Shown piece by piece: positions 16,268-24,024 of a DNA stretch of 64,000 nucleotides. Each line of letters starts with the position of its first letter. Position 1 is the first letter of the stretch. The position numbers and the translations under genes are program-made. The notes beneath the pieces are model-generated. The model was not told where the DNA came from and made no database searches. It saw nothing but the letters and a program-made list of their open reading frames with translations. The stretch is from Streptomyces sp. DH5 (GTDB lineage Bacteria > Actinomycetota > Actinomycetes > Streptomycetales > Streptomycetaceae), in NCBI RefSeq assembly GCF_020873915.1, contig NZ_JAHWGP010000018.1:89420-153419 (forward strand), read 5' to 3'.

Positions 16268-16834
16268 TCAGCGCGATCCGGCGGGTACTCGTTCGGGCGT
16301 GGCGGCGACCGGCCGTCCCGCGCTCGACTCGGCAACGGGGGTTTTCCGCCGGCTTCGCACCGCCTGCCGCGGCGGCACGGCCTCGCGGTGCGGGACGCGC
16401 TCCTCGTCCTGCGGACGCCTGCCACGGTTCCCGGTGGTCTCCGTGACGGAGGCGTTCGCGGGGGAACACGCGAACAGCTCGTGAGCTCCGATCAGACCGA
16501 GCAGTCGTTCGACCGCAGGGCTGTTCGCGCATATGGCGAGGGTCTTGCCCTGACTCAAAGCCCTCTTCCGCGCGTCGAGCAGGAGGTTCAGCCCGGAGCA
16601 GTCGCAGAAGGCGACCGCGCTCAGGTCCAGATCGATTCCCTTGGCCGACCTGCGCAGCGCCTCCTGTATCTCGTACCGGATGCGCTGTGCTCCGAAGTCC
16701 AGGTCACCTCGTACCGACATGCGCACCCGGTCCCCGTCCGCCGTGACGTCGACCGTGGCCGGGTGCGGCGGCGCGGGAGGCCGCGCGGCGGTGCCGTGCT
16801 GCTTCCCGGACTCCGTGTGACGGTCCGTCTCCAT
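16268..16834 (-). CDS. STAS-domain anti-anti-sigma factor with long C-terminal tail
   Basis: 188 residues from ATG 16834, with GGGGAGG about 9 bases upstream. The STAS domain (residues about 30-110) reads VRGDLDFGAQRIRYEIQEAL and then AVAFCDCSGLNLLLDARKRA. The Ser of DCSG is the expected phosphorylation site. Such proteins bind an anti-sigma kinase and release its sigma factor when unphosphorylated. The roughly 75-residue tail is rich in Arg, Pro and Glu and probably disordered, which is longer than usual. It is convergent with the SpoIIE phosphatase and divergent from a winged-helix regulator. Confidence 0.85.
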   Translation of the reverse strand: METDRHTESGKQHGTAARPPAPPHPATVDVTADGDRVRMSVRGDLDFGAQRIRYEIQEALRRSAKGIDLDLSAVAFCDCSGLNLLLDARKRALSQGKTLAICANSPAVERLLGLIGAHELFACSPANASVTETTGNRGRRPQDEERVPHREAVPPRQAVRSRRKTPVAESSAGRPVAATPERVPAGSR

Positions 16835-16927
16835 CGCAGATCGCCTCCCCGCGCCCCACGCCAACTGATGCATGAAATGTAATACGTGCTTTTGATTGCA
16901 TGAACAATGGGTCGGTAAAGTCGGGGT
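16835..16927. promoter_or_regulatory. Divergent promoter region with TGCATGAA repeats
   Basis: The gap between the STAS and winged-helix genes is unusually AT-rich. It holds two direct copies of TGCATGAA, at 16869-16876 and 16897-16904 (28 bp apart). The second copy is just upstream of the regulator start. These may be binding sites for the divergent regulator. Confidence 0.4.
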
Positions 16928-17287
16928 ATGGATCGAGTGCCCGAGTCACACACCGGATGGACGTTCCTGACCAACCACGCCCGTGTGTTGGCAGTCATCG
17001 CCGACAACCAGAGTGCCCGCATCCGGGAGATCGCCGCGCATTGCCGGCTCACCGAACGAGCGGTCCAGAAGATAATCGCCGACCTGGAGCGGGACGGCTA
17101 CCTGTCCCACACCCGTGAAGGCCGGACCAACACGTACCAGATCGAACCGGGCAAAGTGCTGCGTCATCCCGCGGAAGCCGGACTGACGGTGGCCTCGCTG
17201 CTGTCCTGGCTCGTGAAGGACGAGACCGACCGTGCCAGGGAGCTCGGCGACCAGCGCCCACAGGAGCACGCGACGAGCGAGGACTGA
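16928..17287 (+). CDS. Winged-helix (MarR/ArsR-like) regulator
   Basis: 119 residues from ATG 16928. The HTH reads ARVLAVIADNQSARIREIAA then HCRLTERAVQKIIADLERDG, with wing YLSHTREGRTNTYQIEPGK. The C-terminal 40 residues (TVASLLSWLVKDETDRAREL) are helical. This short regulator type is common next to STAS genes in streptomycetes. No ligand-binding or metal site is visible. It probably acts on the shared divergent promoter region. Confidence 0.8.
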   Translation: MDRVPESHTGWTFLTNHARVLAVIADNQSARIREIAAHCRLTERAVQKIIADLERDGYLSHTREGRTNTYQIEPGKVLRHPAEAGLTVASLLSWLVKDETDRARELGDQRPQEHATSED

Positions 17288-17409
17288 GCGCCGGCCGGTC
17301 GCCGTCATGAACCCAACTCCCGCGTGCTCCCGATCGCTTGGTCTGCCCGACCAGGGGTAGTCGATAGGTCCTCGACGACCGACTGGGCGGAGCCCGAGGG
17401 GAGACGGAC

Positions 17410-17679
17410 ATGGAAGCGCGTCAGACGCATCGTGGTGAACGGCTCGGTGATCTCGAACCCGGCACGCGGCAGCGCGCCGCGTTGCGCGCACGCGTCGTCG
17501 ACATCGCCTCGCTCGCGCTGTGCGTGGTGCTGGCGCTCTGGGCGGTGTGGAGCGTCGTGGGCCTGGCGCGTGGCGTGACCGGCTGGGCGTACAGCGTGGT
17601 GGCCTGCACGCTGCTGGCTGTCGCTCTGACCGCCAGGACGGTGGGAATCCGGCGCCGCAGCCTCCGCCCGGACCGATAG
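17410..17679 (+). CDS. Small membrane protein, unknown function
   Basis: 89 residues from ATG 17410 after GGGGAGA. The first 28 residues are hydrophilic. Two membrane helices follow (VVDIASLALCVVLALWAVWS and GWAYSVVACTLLAVALTART), with an Arg-rich tail. No family recognised. It lies 175 bp upstream of the gvpA-like gene on the same strand. Confidence 0.6.
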   Translation: MEARQTHRGERLGDLEPGTRQRAALRARVVDIASLALCVVLALWAVWSVVGLARGVTGWAYSVVACTLLAVALTARTVGIRRRSLRPDR

Positions 17680-17854
17680 GGCCGGCGAAACGGCGTGTGG
17701 TCATCCCCGGCCGCCCCCTGGGGCATGAGGGTTCGACCACGGGTTGGACGAAGCGTAGGACAGGGCTGTTGTTCACACGAAGTGGCGCTGCGCCGACGGT
17801 GGTCGGGAGTCTGGGCCTCTTCCGGGAACACGGAGTTGAGGAAGGGGTCGGCGC

Positions 17855-18238
17855 ATGACAGTGGTCGCGCGACAAGGAGGAGGGGGAGGCTCCAGCGGCC
17901 TGTACGACGTGCTGGAACTGATCCTCGACCGAGGGCTCGTGATCGACGCCTTCGTGCGGGTGTCTCTGGTCGGTATCGAGATACTCAAGATCGATGTCCG
18001 GATCGTGGTGGCCAGCGTCGACACGTACCTGCGTTTCGCGGAGGCGTGCAACCGTCTCGATCTGGAGGCGGGACCGCGCAAGCCGGCCGGACTGACCGAA
18101 CTCCCCTCCCGGATGCAGGAGTCCGGGGCGCGTGGCAAGACCAAGGGCGTGCTGTCCGGGGCCGCGCAGACGATATCGGACGCCTTTCAGCAGGCCCGGG
18201 ACGAGACGCGGCAGAAGCGCGGTCCACGCGGCGGCTGA
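17855..18238 (+). CDS. Gas vesicle structural protein (GvpA/GvpJ family), orphan
   Basis: 127 residues from ATG 17855 with GGAAGGGG upstream. The core (residues about 15-75) is a clear GvpA fold: [53 protein letters not shown]. GvpA subunits assemble into the ribbed wall of gas vesicles; GvpJ and GvpM are minor relatives. A Lys/Gly-rich tail of about 50 residues follows the core, longer than in typical GvpA and closer to GvpJ/S-type extensions. No other gvp genes (gvpF, gvpL, gvpN, gvpK) occur in the window, so vesicle formation from this locus alone is unlikely. Confidence 0.9.
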   Translation: MTVVARQGGGGGSSGLYDVLELILDRGLVIDAFVRVSLVGIEILKIDVRIVVASVDTYLRFAEACNRLDLEAGPRKPAGLTELPSRMQESGARGKTKGVLSGAAQTISDAFQQARDETRQKRGPRGG

Positions 18239-18470
18239 GGGCTGTGGACCCGCGGCAGCCCGCTCTCGGGTGCCTGGCGTTCGAGGGAGGGCGGCCCGCA
18301 CGGGAGTGATCTCCCATGTGGGCCTCGCCGGAAGAGGGCTGACGCTCTCCCGGCGAGGTGACGGGCTCGGCCGCTGAGGGCGCGCCGGTGCGGAGGTTGG
18401 CTTCTTTCCGCTCTGACCGAGTTCGGCAAGGACGCCCACAATGGCGGGTCCATGCCCAGAGGAGGCCGCC

Positions 18471-19184
18471 TTGAGTCCCCTGCGTTCCCAGACGCACCCG
18501 TGGATCGCCGTCCGGGCCGTCGTCGTACTGGCCCTGCTGTTCGGCTGGTCCGCCGCCATCGTGCCGACCGCTCACGCGGGGGAGCGAGCGGGCCGGCAGG
18601 CGGCCGTCGCGGTGCGCGGGGGTGACACCCTCTACAGCGGCGGCATCCGCTGCACCGTGGGCTTCAACGCCCGCTCGGGTTCCGTGCTGTACGCGCTCCT
18701 CCCGGGCCGGTGCGCCCAGGGCGCCCACACCTGGTACGCCGACGCCGCCCTGACCGTCCCGGTCGGCGTCACCGCGGGAGTGAGCTTCCCGGGCAACGAC
18801 TACGCGAGCATCCGGTACACCAACACGACGGTCGCCCACCCGGGCGAGGTCTCACTGGGCCCGGGTGCCGGGGTCCGCGACATCACCGGCGCGGCGAACC
18901 CGGTCGTCGGGCAGTCGGTCTGCCACGCCGGCCGGACCTCCGGACACCGCTGCGGGACCGTCCAGGCCGTGAACCTCACGGTCAACTACGGCGGGGGAGC
19001 CGTGTACGGCCTCTTCCGGTCCACCATCTGTTCCGAGCCCGGAGACGCCGGCGGTCCGGCATTCGCCGGGAGCACGGCTCTCGGCATCATCGTCGGCAGC
19101 GTCGGGAACTGCGGCGCGGGGGGCCACACCTACTACCAGCCGGTGACCAAGTGGCTGGCGGCGTACGGCCTGAGCGTCTACTGA
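18471..19184 (+). CDS. Secreted chymotrypsin-fold pseudoprotease (streptogrisin-like, inactive)
   Basis: 237 residues from TTG 18471, chosen because GGAGG at 18461-18465 is ideally spaced. The signal peptide ends AHA at residue 36. The body follows streptogrisin-type S1 proteases: SGGIRCTVGFNARSG, GNDYASIRYTNT with the catalytic Asp (D110), and CSEPGDAGGPAFAG. The Ser of GDSGGP is replaced by Ala (A193), and the His of AGHC by Arg (LPGRC, R80). Two of three catalytic residues are gone while the cysteines and fold motifs remain. There is no propeptide. It is probably a secreted binding protein or inhibitor-like decoy, not an enzyme. Confidence 0.85.
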   Translation: MSPLRSQTHPWIAVRAVVVLALLFGWSAAIVPTAHAGERAGRQAAVAVRGGDTLYSGGIRCTVGFNARSGSVLYALLPGRCAQGAHTWYADAALTVPVGVTAGVSFPGNDYASIRYTNTTVAHPGEVSLGPGAGVRDITGAANPVVGQSVCHAGRTSGHRCGTVQAVNLTVNYGGGAVYGLFRSTICSEPGDAGGPAFAGSTALGIIVGSVGNCGAGGHTYYQPVTKWLAAYGLSVY

Positions 19185-19716
19185 GAAGCCCGGTCACCTC
19201 GGAACGAGCCCGACTCACAGCCGTGCGGCGTGCTCGCGCACGGCGGTACGGGCGAGCCTGGCCGGCGTCATGCCGCTGCGGACGGAGGCGGCGTAGTCCA
19301 CGGGAAGCCCGTGCGTCGTCGACCGGCACCCGCGGACCGCCCCCGAGCGGGGTGACGTACGACGGCCGGACCGTACACGGCCCGCGACCTCCGGACCGGG
19401 GCGTCCGCCGGACGCGCGACCAGCCGGATGCGGCCATACGAGCGGCGGATCCGGCGGATCCGGGGGGAGACCGGCCATGCCCGGCGTTCCATCAAGGAAG
19501 TCCAAGAGCTCGGCGGTGGCGAACCGGGGGTTCCCTCGACCGGTCGGTGCCCTGGGTTCGGCACGTACGCGACCGCCTCCCGGTGGCGGGCCTCGACGAC
19601 CGACCGCTGCCGTCGGCTGCTGCCGTTCCCCGGGACCCCCCGTGCCGGCGGGCGCTCCGACCTGCCGGCGCGTCGGGCCCCGGCGAAGAATCTTGCGGCC
19701 GTGGCAAGATGACCGG
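19185..19716. other. Intergenic stretch without a supported gene
   Basis: About 530 bp between the pseudoprotease and the XRE/cupin gene. On the minus strand near 19215-19300 a frame ends in SVRSGMTPARLARTAVREHA, which reads like a helical C-terminus, but no start or family was found. It may be a decayed gene. The right end holds the XRE/cupin operator candidate. Confidence 0.4.
19690..19710. promoter_or_regulatory. XRE/cupin operator candidate, ATCTTGC-N7-GCAAGAT
   Basis: A perfect 7-bp inverted repeat with a 7-bp spacer, ending 6 bp before the ATG of the regulator. It shares AT-N-TTGC-N7-GCAA-N-AT with the site at the start of the first XRE/cupin gene (4378-4398). The position suits autoregulation. 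Confidence 0.6.
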
Positions 19717-20328
19717 ATGGTCAGCAGCAAGGCGGACGAGGACGTACTGGACGCCGTGGGGCCGCGGCTCCGGGCGTTGCGCCGTGAGCGCGGGATCACC
19801 CTCGCCGACCTGGCGGCGACGACCGGCGTGTCGGAGAGCACCCTCTCCCGGCTGGAGAGTGGACAGCGGCGGGCGACTCTGGAGTTGCTGCTGCCGCTGG
19901 CCCGTACCTACGACGTCCCGCTGGACGACCTCGTCGGTGCCCCCCGGACCGGCGATCCCCGGATACACCTCAAGCCGGTCGAGCGGTTCGGGATGACCTT
20001 CGTGCCGCTCTCGCGACGGCCGGGCGGTGTGCACGCCTTCAAAATGATCATCCCCGCTCAGCCGGAACCGCTCGAACCGGTCCCGCAGACCCATGAAGGC
20101 TTCGAATGGCTGTACGTGCTCAACGGCCGTCTGCGGCTCGTGGTCGGTGAACGCGACCTGGTGCTGTCGCCCGGTGAGGCGGCCGAGTTCGACACGTCCC
20201 TGCCGCACTGGCTGGGGAGTTCGGACGGCGGCGTGGTGGAGCTGCTCGTTCTCTACGGAATCCAAGGGGTGCGCGCGCACGTGCGCACGGATCCTCGTCG
20301 GCCCTCACGCGGTACGAGCGGGCGATGA
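19717..20328 (+). CDS. XRE-family regulator with C-terminal cupin sensor
   Basis: 203 residues from ATG 19717. The HTH (residues about 14-70) reads VGPRLRALRRERGITLADLA then TTGVSESTLSRLESGQRRAT. The cupin half has THEGFEWLYVLNGRLRLVVG and SPGEAAEFDTSLPHWLGSSD. It is clearly a paralogue of the regulator at 3.8-4.4 kb, with the same domain order and the same style of operator. No divergent transporter lies beside it, so its target other than itself is not evident. A terminator follows. Confidence 0.88.
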   Translation: MVSSKADEDVLDAVGPRLRALRRERGITLADLAATTGVSESTLSRLESGQRRATLELLLPLARTYDVPLDDLVGAPRTGDPRIHLKPVERFGMTFVPLSRRPGGVHAFKMIIPAQPEPLEPVPQTHEGFEWLYVLNGRLRLVVGERDLVLSPGEAAEFDTSLPHWLGSSDGGVVELLVLYGIQGVRAHVRTDPRRPSRGTSGR

Positions 20329-20438
20329 CCTGGCGGGCCCCGCCGGACGGCCTCGCCCTCCGCACGTCACGGGCCCGGCCGCGGCGCCGGCCCTCGCGGC
20401 ATCCTCACTGTGCCCCCCGCCTGATCAGGCGGCTGTCG

Positions 20439-20463
20439 GGGGTGCCGTCTCCGACGGCACCCC
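20439..20463. terminator. Bidirectional hairpin terminator
   Basis: GGGGTGCCGTC and GACGGCACCCC form perfect 11-bp arms with a TCC loop. It lies between the convergent XRE/cupin and DUF488 genes. Stem stability should be very high. No T-run follows. Confidence 0.75.
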
Positions 20464-20481
20464 GCCGGTGGTCCCGCACTC

Positions 20482-21009
20482 TCAGGGAGGCGGGGGATAG
20501 GTCAAGGAGCCGTCGTGGACCCGCGCATGGGGAGTGAGGACCGCCGGCTTCGCCGACGTGCCCGACATGATGTGCACGACCTCCACCCCGGAGACGAGCA
20601 ACGCGTCCGTGATCAGTCGTCTATGGCACCGCCACGGCACCGCTTCGCTGCACATGATCGCGGGGCGCTCGTGCCGAGCCAGTTCACGGAGTTCGGCCAG
20701 CCCTTCGGCGAACTCTTCGGTGCTCATGTGGTCGGCGTAGTCACGGAACGCCTTGACCTGCCACGCGCCGTTGACACTCGGGGTTCCCCTGGGCGTGTGA
20801 CGGCGCCCTCCCAGTTCACGGATCCAGCGATACCCGATGTCGGCCGGCAAGGCGTCGACGACGGCCGACTGGTTCCACTGCGGGTGCTTCCTGGAGGAGG
20901 GGAAGGACCGGACGTCGACCAGGCAGGTGACCCGGTTCCCGCGCAGCAGGGCGAGTACCTCGTCGAAACTGCGTGTCGAGTGTCCGATCGTGAAAACGCG
21001 GTCGGTCAT
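20482..21009 (-). CDS. DUF488-family protein
   Basis: 175 residues from ATG 21009. The family pattern is clear: MTDRVFTIGHSTRSFDEVLA, then CLVDVRSFPSSRKHPQWNQS, then GYRWIRELGGRRHTPRGTPS, and a late IMCSEAVPWRCHRRLITDAL. The conserved Cys and the CHRR motif resemble a rhodanese- or nuclease-like active site, but no biochemical role is established for the family. It lies between a terminator and the PadR promoter region. Confidence 0.88.
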   Translation of the reverse strand: MTDRVFTIGHSTRSFDEVLALLRGNRVTCLVDVRSFPSSRKHPQWNQSAVVDALPADIGYRWIRELGGRRHTPRGTPSVNGAWQVKAFRDYADHMSTEEFAEGLAELRELARHERPAIMCSEAVPWRCHRRLITDALLVSGVEVVHIMSGTSAKPAVLTPHARVHDGSLTYPPPP

Positions 21010-21215
21010 TGCGCTGCCTCGGAACATTCCGCCGTCGAATCCGTGGTGCACGTCGTGCGGGGGCAAGGTGGACGAGCTCGCCGCCGCCCGTCTCGTCGTG
21101 CCGGGTATCCCCGGTCGCCGCCTCCAACCGCCGCAGGACGGCCCAGGCCCGTGACCCCGTGCCCGGTGCGGCTCCGGGAACCATCACCCGCCCAGTGCGA
21201 CATCATTGATGTGAT

Positions 21216-21233
21216 TAATCATTTTCATGACTA
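21216..21233. promoter_or_regulatory. PadR-type operator candidate, site 2
   Basis: TAATCAT-TTTC-ATGACTA, an inverted repeat with one mismatch, lies 43 bp upstream of the PadR start. It matches site 1 at 10242-10259 in 17 of 18 positions. Probably an autoregulatory PadR site. Confidence 0.6.
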
Positions 21234-21275
21234 TGATGGTTCGCCGGTAGGGAGAGGCACCCAGGAGGCGATCCC

Positions 21276-21845
21276 ATGGCACTACGGCACGCCGTGCTGG
21301 CGGCGCTGTTGGACGGTGAGCTCAGCGGCTATCAGCTGGCCAAGGCCTTCGACGTCGGTGTGGCCAACTTCTGGTACGCCCAGCCGCAGCAGCTCTACGC
21401 CGAACTGACCCGGCTGGAGAAGGAAGGGCTGGTCGCCGGCCGCGAGGTGGTGCAGGAGAGCCGGCCGAACAAGCGGTTGTTCCACGTGACCGACGCCGGC
21501 CTCGCGGAGCTGGAAGCCTTCACCGCCGCCGCCGCGAAACCGGCCTTCATCCGGGACGACCTGCTGGTCAAGGTCCAAGCCGCCGAGCGTGTCGACACCG
21601 CTGCCCTCGTCGCCCAGCTCACCGAGCGCGCCCAGGTGGCCCAGGCCAAGATCGACCTCTTCGGGTCACTGCTGCACCGCCTGCGCGGCGACCGCACGGA
21701 GGACGAGTTCCTCCGCCACGGCGACCGGATCGGCCCCTACCTGACCTGCCTGCGCGGCGTGGCCTTCGAGCAGGAGAACCGCGACTGGTGCGTGCGCACG
21801 ATCGCCGTCCTCGAGGAGAGGCGGCAGAGCCATGCCCCGCACTGA
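21276..21845 (+). CDS. PadR-family regulator
   Basis: 189 residues from ATG 21276. The N-terminal winged helix starts MALRHAVLAALLDGELSGYQ and continues FWYAQPQQLYAELTRLEKEG, with wing RPNKRLFHVTDAGLAELEAF. The C-terminal domain (residues about 95-185) is the PadR_C coiled-coil dimerisation domain (VAQLTERAQVAQAKIDLFGS). It overlaps the SGNH hydrolase by 14 bp, so the two are co-translated. A shared palindrome links it to its own promoter and to the NTF2-like gene at 9.8-10.2 kb. Confidence 0.9.
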   Translation: MALRHAVLAALLDGELSGYQLAKAFDVGVANFWYAQPQQLYAELTRLEKEGLVAGREVVQESRPNKRLFHVTDAGLAELEAFTAAAAKPAFIRDDLLVKVQAAERVDTAALVAQLTERAQVAQAKIDLFGSLLHRLRGDRTEDEFLRHGDRIGPYLTCLRGVAFEQENRDWCVRTIAVLEERRQSHAPH

Positions 21846-22647
21846 CGCCGCGTACGTGCGCTACGTCGCCCTGGGCGACAGCCAGACCGAGGGCCTGGGC
21901 GACGGCGACGACATCACCGGCGTGCGTGGCTTCGCCGACCGCCTCGCCGAGCAGCTCGCACGGTACGAGCCCGCCCTCCAGTACGCCAACCTGGCCGTAC
22001 GGGGCCGCCTCGCCGGACAGATCCACGCCGAACAACTGGCCCCCGCTCTGGCTCTGCGCCCCGACCTGGCCACCGTGGTCGCCGGCGTCAACGACCTGCT
22101 GCGACCCCGGTTCGACGCGGACGAGGTCGCCGGTCATCTGGAGGCCATGTTCGCGGCGCTCACCGCCCAGGGTGTCCACGTGGCCACGATCACGATCCCG
22201 GACCCCGCACGCATCAGCCCGCTCGCACGCCCCCTGGTCCCGCGCGTGACGGCACTGAACGAGCGGATCCGCCAGGCCGCCCGCTGCCACGGGGTCACCG
22301 TCGCCGACACCGCACTCCACCCCGTGGCCGGTGACGTCCGCCTGTGGTCCTCCGACCGCCTCCACGCCGGCCCACTCGGCCACGAGCGCATCGCCGCCGC
22401 CCTCGCCCACGCCCTGCGCCTGCCCGGCAGTGACGACACCTGGACCCGGCCCCTGCCGCCGGCCCCCGCCCTCACCGGCCGGCACCTCGCCGCGACCGAA
22501 CTCCGCTGGGCCGCGGGCTTCCTGGGGCCATGGCTCGTCCGGCGCCTGACAGGCCGGTCGTCGGGAGACGGGCGCACCGCCAAGCGCCCCGCCCTCCTCC
22601 CCGTACGGACGGACGACAGCCCTCCGTCGAAGGCCGATGCCCACTGA
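21832..22647 (+). CDS. SGNH/GDSL-family hydrolase (cytosolic)
   Basis: 271 residues from ATG 21832. Block I is VALGDSQTEGLGDGDD with the nucleophile Ser; block III is TVVAGVNDLLRP (GxND), and the catalytic Asp-x-x-His is in SSDRLHAGPLGHERIA. There is no signal peptide, so it acts in the cytosol. The C-terminal 60 residues (WAAGFLGPWLVRRLTGRSSG) are an add-on of unknown role. It is co-transcribed with PadR. The substrate is probably an acyl or acetyl ester. Confidence 0.87.
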   Translation: MPRTDAAYVRYVALGDSQTEGLGDGDDITGVRGFADRLAEQLARYEPALQYANLAVRGRLAGQIHAEQLAPALALRPDLATVVAGVNDLLRPRFDADEVAGHLEAMFAALTAQGVHVATITIPDPARISPLARPLVPRVTALNERIRQAARCHGVTVADTALHPVAGDVRLWSSDRLHAGPLGHERIAAALAHALRLPGSDDTWTRPLPPAPALTGRHLAATELRWAAGFLGPWLVRRLTGRSSGDGRTAKRPALLPVRTDDSPPSKADAH

Positions 22648-22758
22648 CCGCGCCGTCCCTGCCCGCCGGCCCGGCGCACCTCCGTGCATGGACCTGATCA
22701 CCCGCACCACCGGCGGACGCCTGATTCGAACGACTCCGTCTCCCTGACGTCCTGCCCC

Positions 22759-22794
22759 GGGCGGACCCGGCGGACCCGGTGGACCCGGCGGACG
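22759..22794. repeat. Four 9-bp tandem repeats
   Basis: The unit CGGCGGACC is repeated about four times with minor changes (GGGCGGACC, CGGCGGACC, CGGTGGACC, CGGCGGACG). It lies in the roughly 290-bp gap between the SGNH hydrolase and the GlxA-type regulator. A simple-sequence expansion; no gene seen in the gap. Confidence 0.7.
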
Positions 22795-22936
22795 GGAGCG
22801 GACGCCGGTGGGGGAGAGGGCCGAGCCGGGATCGTGGAGCCGCCGCTCCGGCACACCGCCCGTGTGATGTCGGACGCGTGCGGATCGCGCCCGGCATCCG
22901 ACCCGACCGGGGTCCCCAGGTGGTCGCGAGCCCCGT

Positions 22937-23914
22937 TCAGCCGCCCTGCTGCCGCAGCTCACCCGCGTCGGGGCGGCTCCGCGTGCGGAACGTGCGGCGG
23001 TAGGTCTGCGGGGGCAGCCCGACCGCGCGGTTGAAATGCCGGCGCAGCGTAGTCGCCGTGCCCATCCCGGTGGCCGCCGCGACAGCGTCGACGCTCTCGT
23101 CGGTGGTCTCCAGCAACTCCTGGGCACGCCGTATGCGTTGGACGAGCAGCCACTGCAACGGAGTGGTACCGGTCGCGGCCCTGAAGTGCCGCCCCAGGTG
23201 ACGTGAACTCATCCGGGCCCGGCGGGCCAGATCCTCCACCGTCAGCGGCTGGTCGAGCCGCTCGAGCACCCAGGGAAGCAGCTCGACGAGGGGATGACGC
23301 TCCGTGACGGGCACCGGGGCGGTGATGAACTGGGCCTGGCCACCGTCCCGGTGCGGCGGCACGACCAGTCGGCGGGCGACCGCGTTGGCGGTGGCCGAGC
23401 CCCGGTCGAGGCGGATGAGATGCAGGCACAGGTCCATGGCGGCGGCCTTGCCGGCGGAGGTGAGCACGCTGCCGTTGTCCACGTAGAGGACGTCCGGGTC
23501 CACCTCGACCTTCGGATGACGGTCGGCCAGGGCCCGCGTGTGCGCCCAGTGCGTGGTCGCACGCAGCCCGTCCAGCAGGCCGGCTGAGGCCAGCACGAAG
23601 GCACCCGTGCACAGGGACACCAGGCGTGCGCCCGCCTCGTGGGCCACTCGCACCGCGTCGACCAGGTCGGCGGGCGGGGCCTCGTCGATGTCGGCCCAGC
23701 CGGGGACGATCACGGTGTCGGCGTGCGGGAGCCAGTCGAGCCCGCGGTCGGGCTCGAGCAGGAACCGCCCGGCCCGCACAGGACCGGGCGCGCAGACGAC
23801 CAGGCGATACCACGGGCCCGCCACGCCGTCCGGAAGCGACCCGAACACCTCGTAGGTAAGAGCCAGTTCGAAATGCAGCATCCCGTCGGTGACGGCCAGC
23901 GCGACAGTGTTCAC
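22937..23914 (-). CDS. GlxA-type AraC-family regulator (DJ-1/PfpI + HTH)
   Basis: 325 residues from GTG 23914. The N-terminal DJ-1/PfpI domain reads VALAVTDGMLHFELALTYEV, with the nucleophile-elbow-like ARLVSLCTGAFVLASAGLLD. The C-terminal AraC HTH pair is LTVEDLARRARMSSRHLGRH and VDAVAAATGMGTATTLRRHF. The Cys sits at the place used by the amidase-like fold, but these regulators are usually non-catalytic. It is divergent from the NAD(P)-binding oxidoreductase at 24025 and probably activates it. Confidence 0.9.
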   Translation of the reverse strand: MNTVALAVTDGMLHFELALTYEVFGSLPDGVAGPWYRLVVCAPGPVRAGRFLLEPDRGLDWLPHADTVIVPGWADIDEAPPADLVDAVRVAHEAGARLVSLCTGAFVLASAGLLDGLRATTHWAHTRALADRHPKVEVDPDVLYVDNGSVLTSAGKAAAMDLCLHLIRLDRGSATANAVARRLVVPPHRDGGQAQFITAPVPVTERHPLVELLPWVLERLDQPLTVEDLARRARMSSRHLGRHFRAATGTTPLQWLLVQRIRRAQELLETTDESVDAVAAATGMGTATTLRRHFNRAVGLPPQTYRRTFRTRSRPDAGELRQQGG

Positions 23915-24024
23915 GTCCGGAAGTGTACGGGTCACGTCGTTCCGGACACTGGTGCACACCCCCCTGCGCCCGCCACGATGGACGCGACGGAGCCGAACGG
24001 ATCATCGAACGAAGGAAACAACCC

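Noticed and set aside
22759-22794. CRISPR-like repeat
   Set aside because: The 9-bp units are directly adjacent with no spacers; it is a simple tandem repeat.
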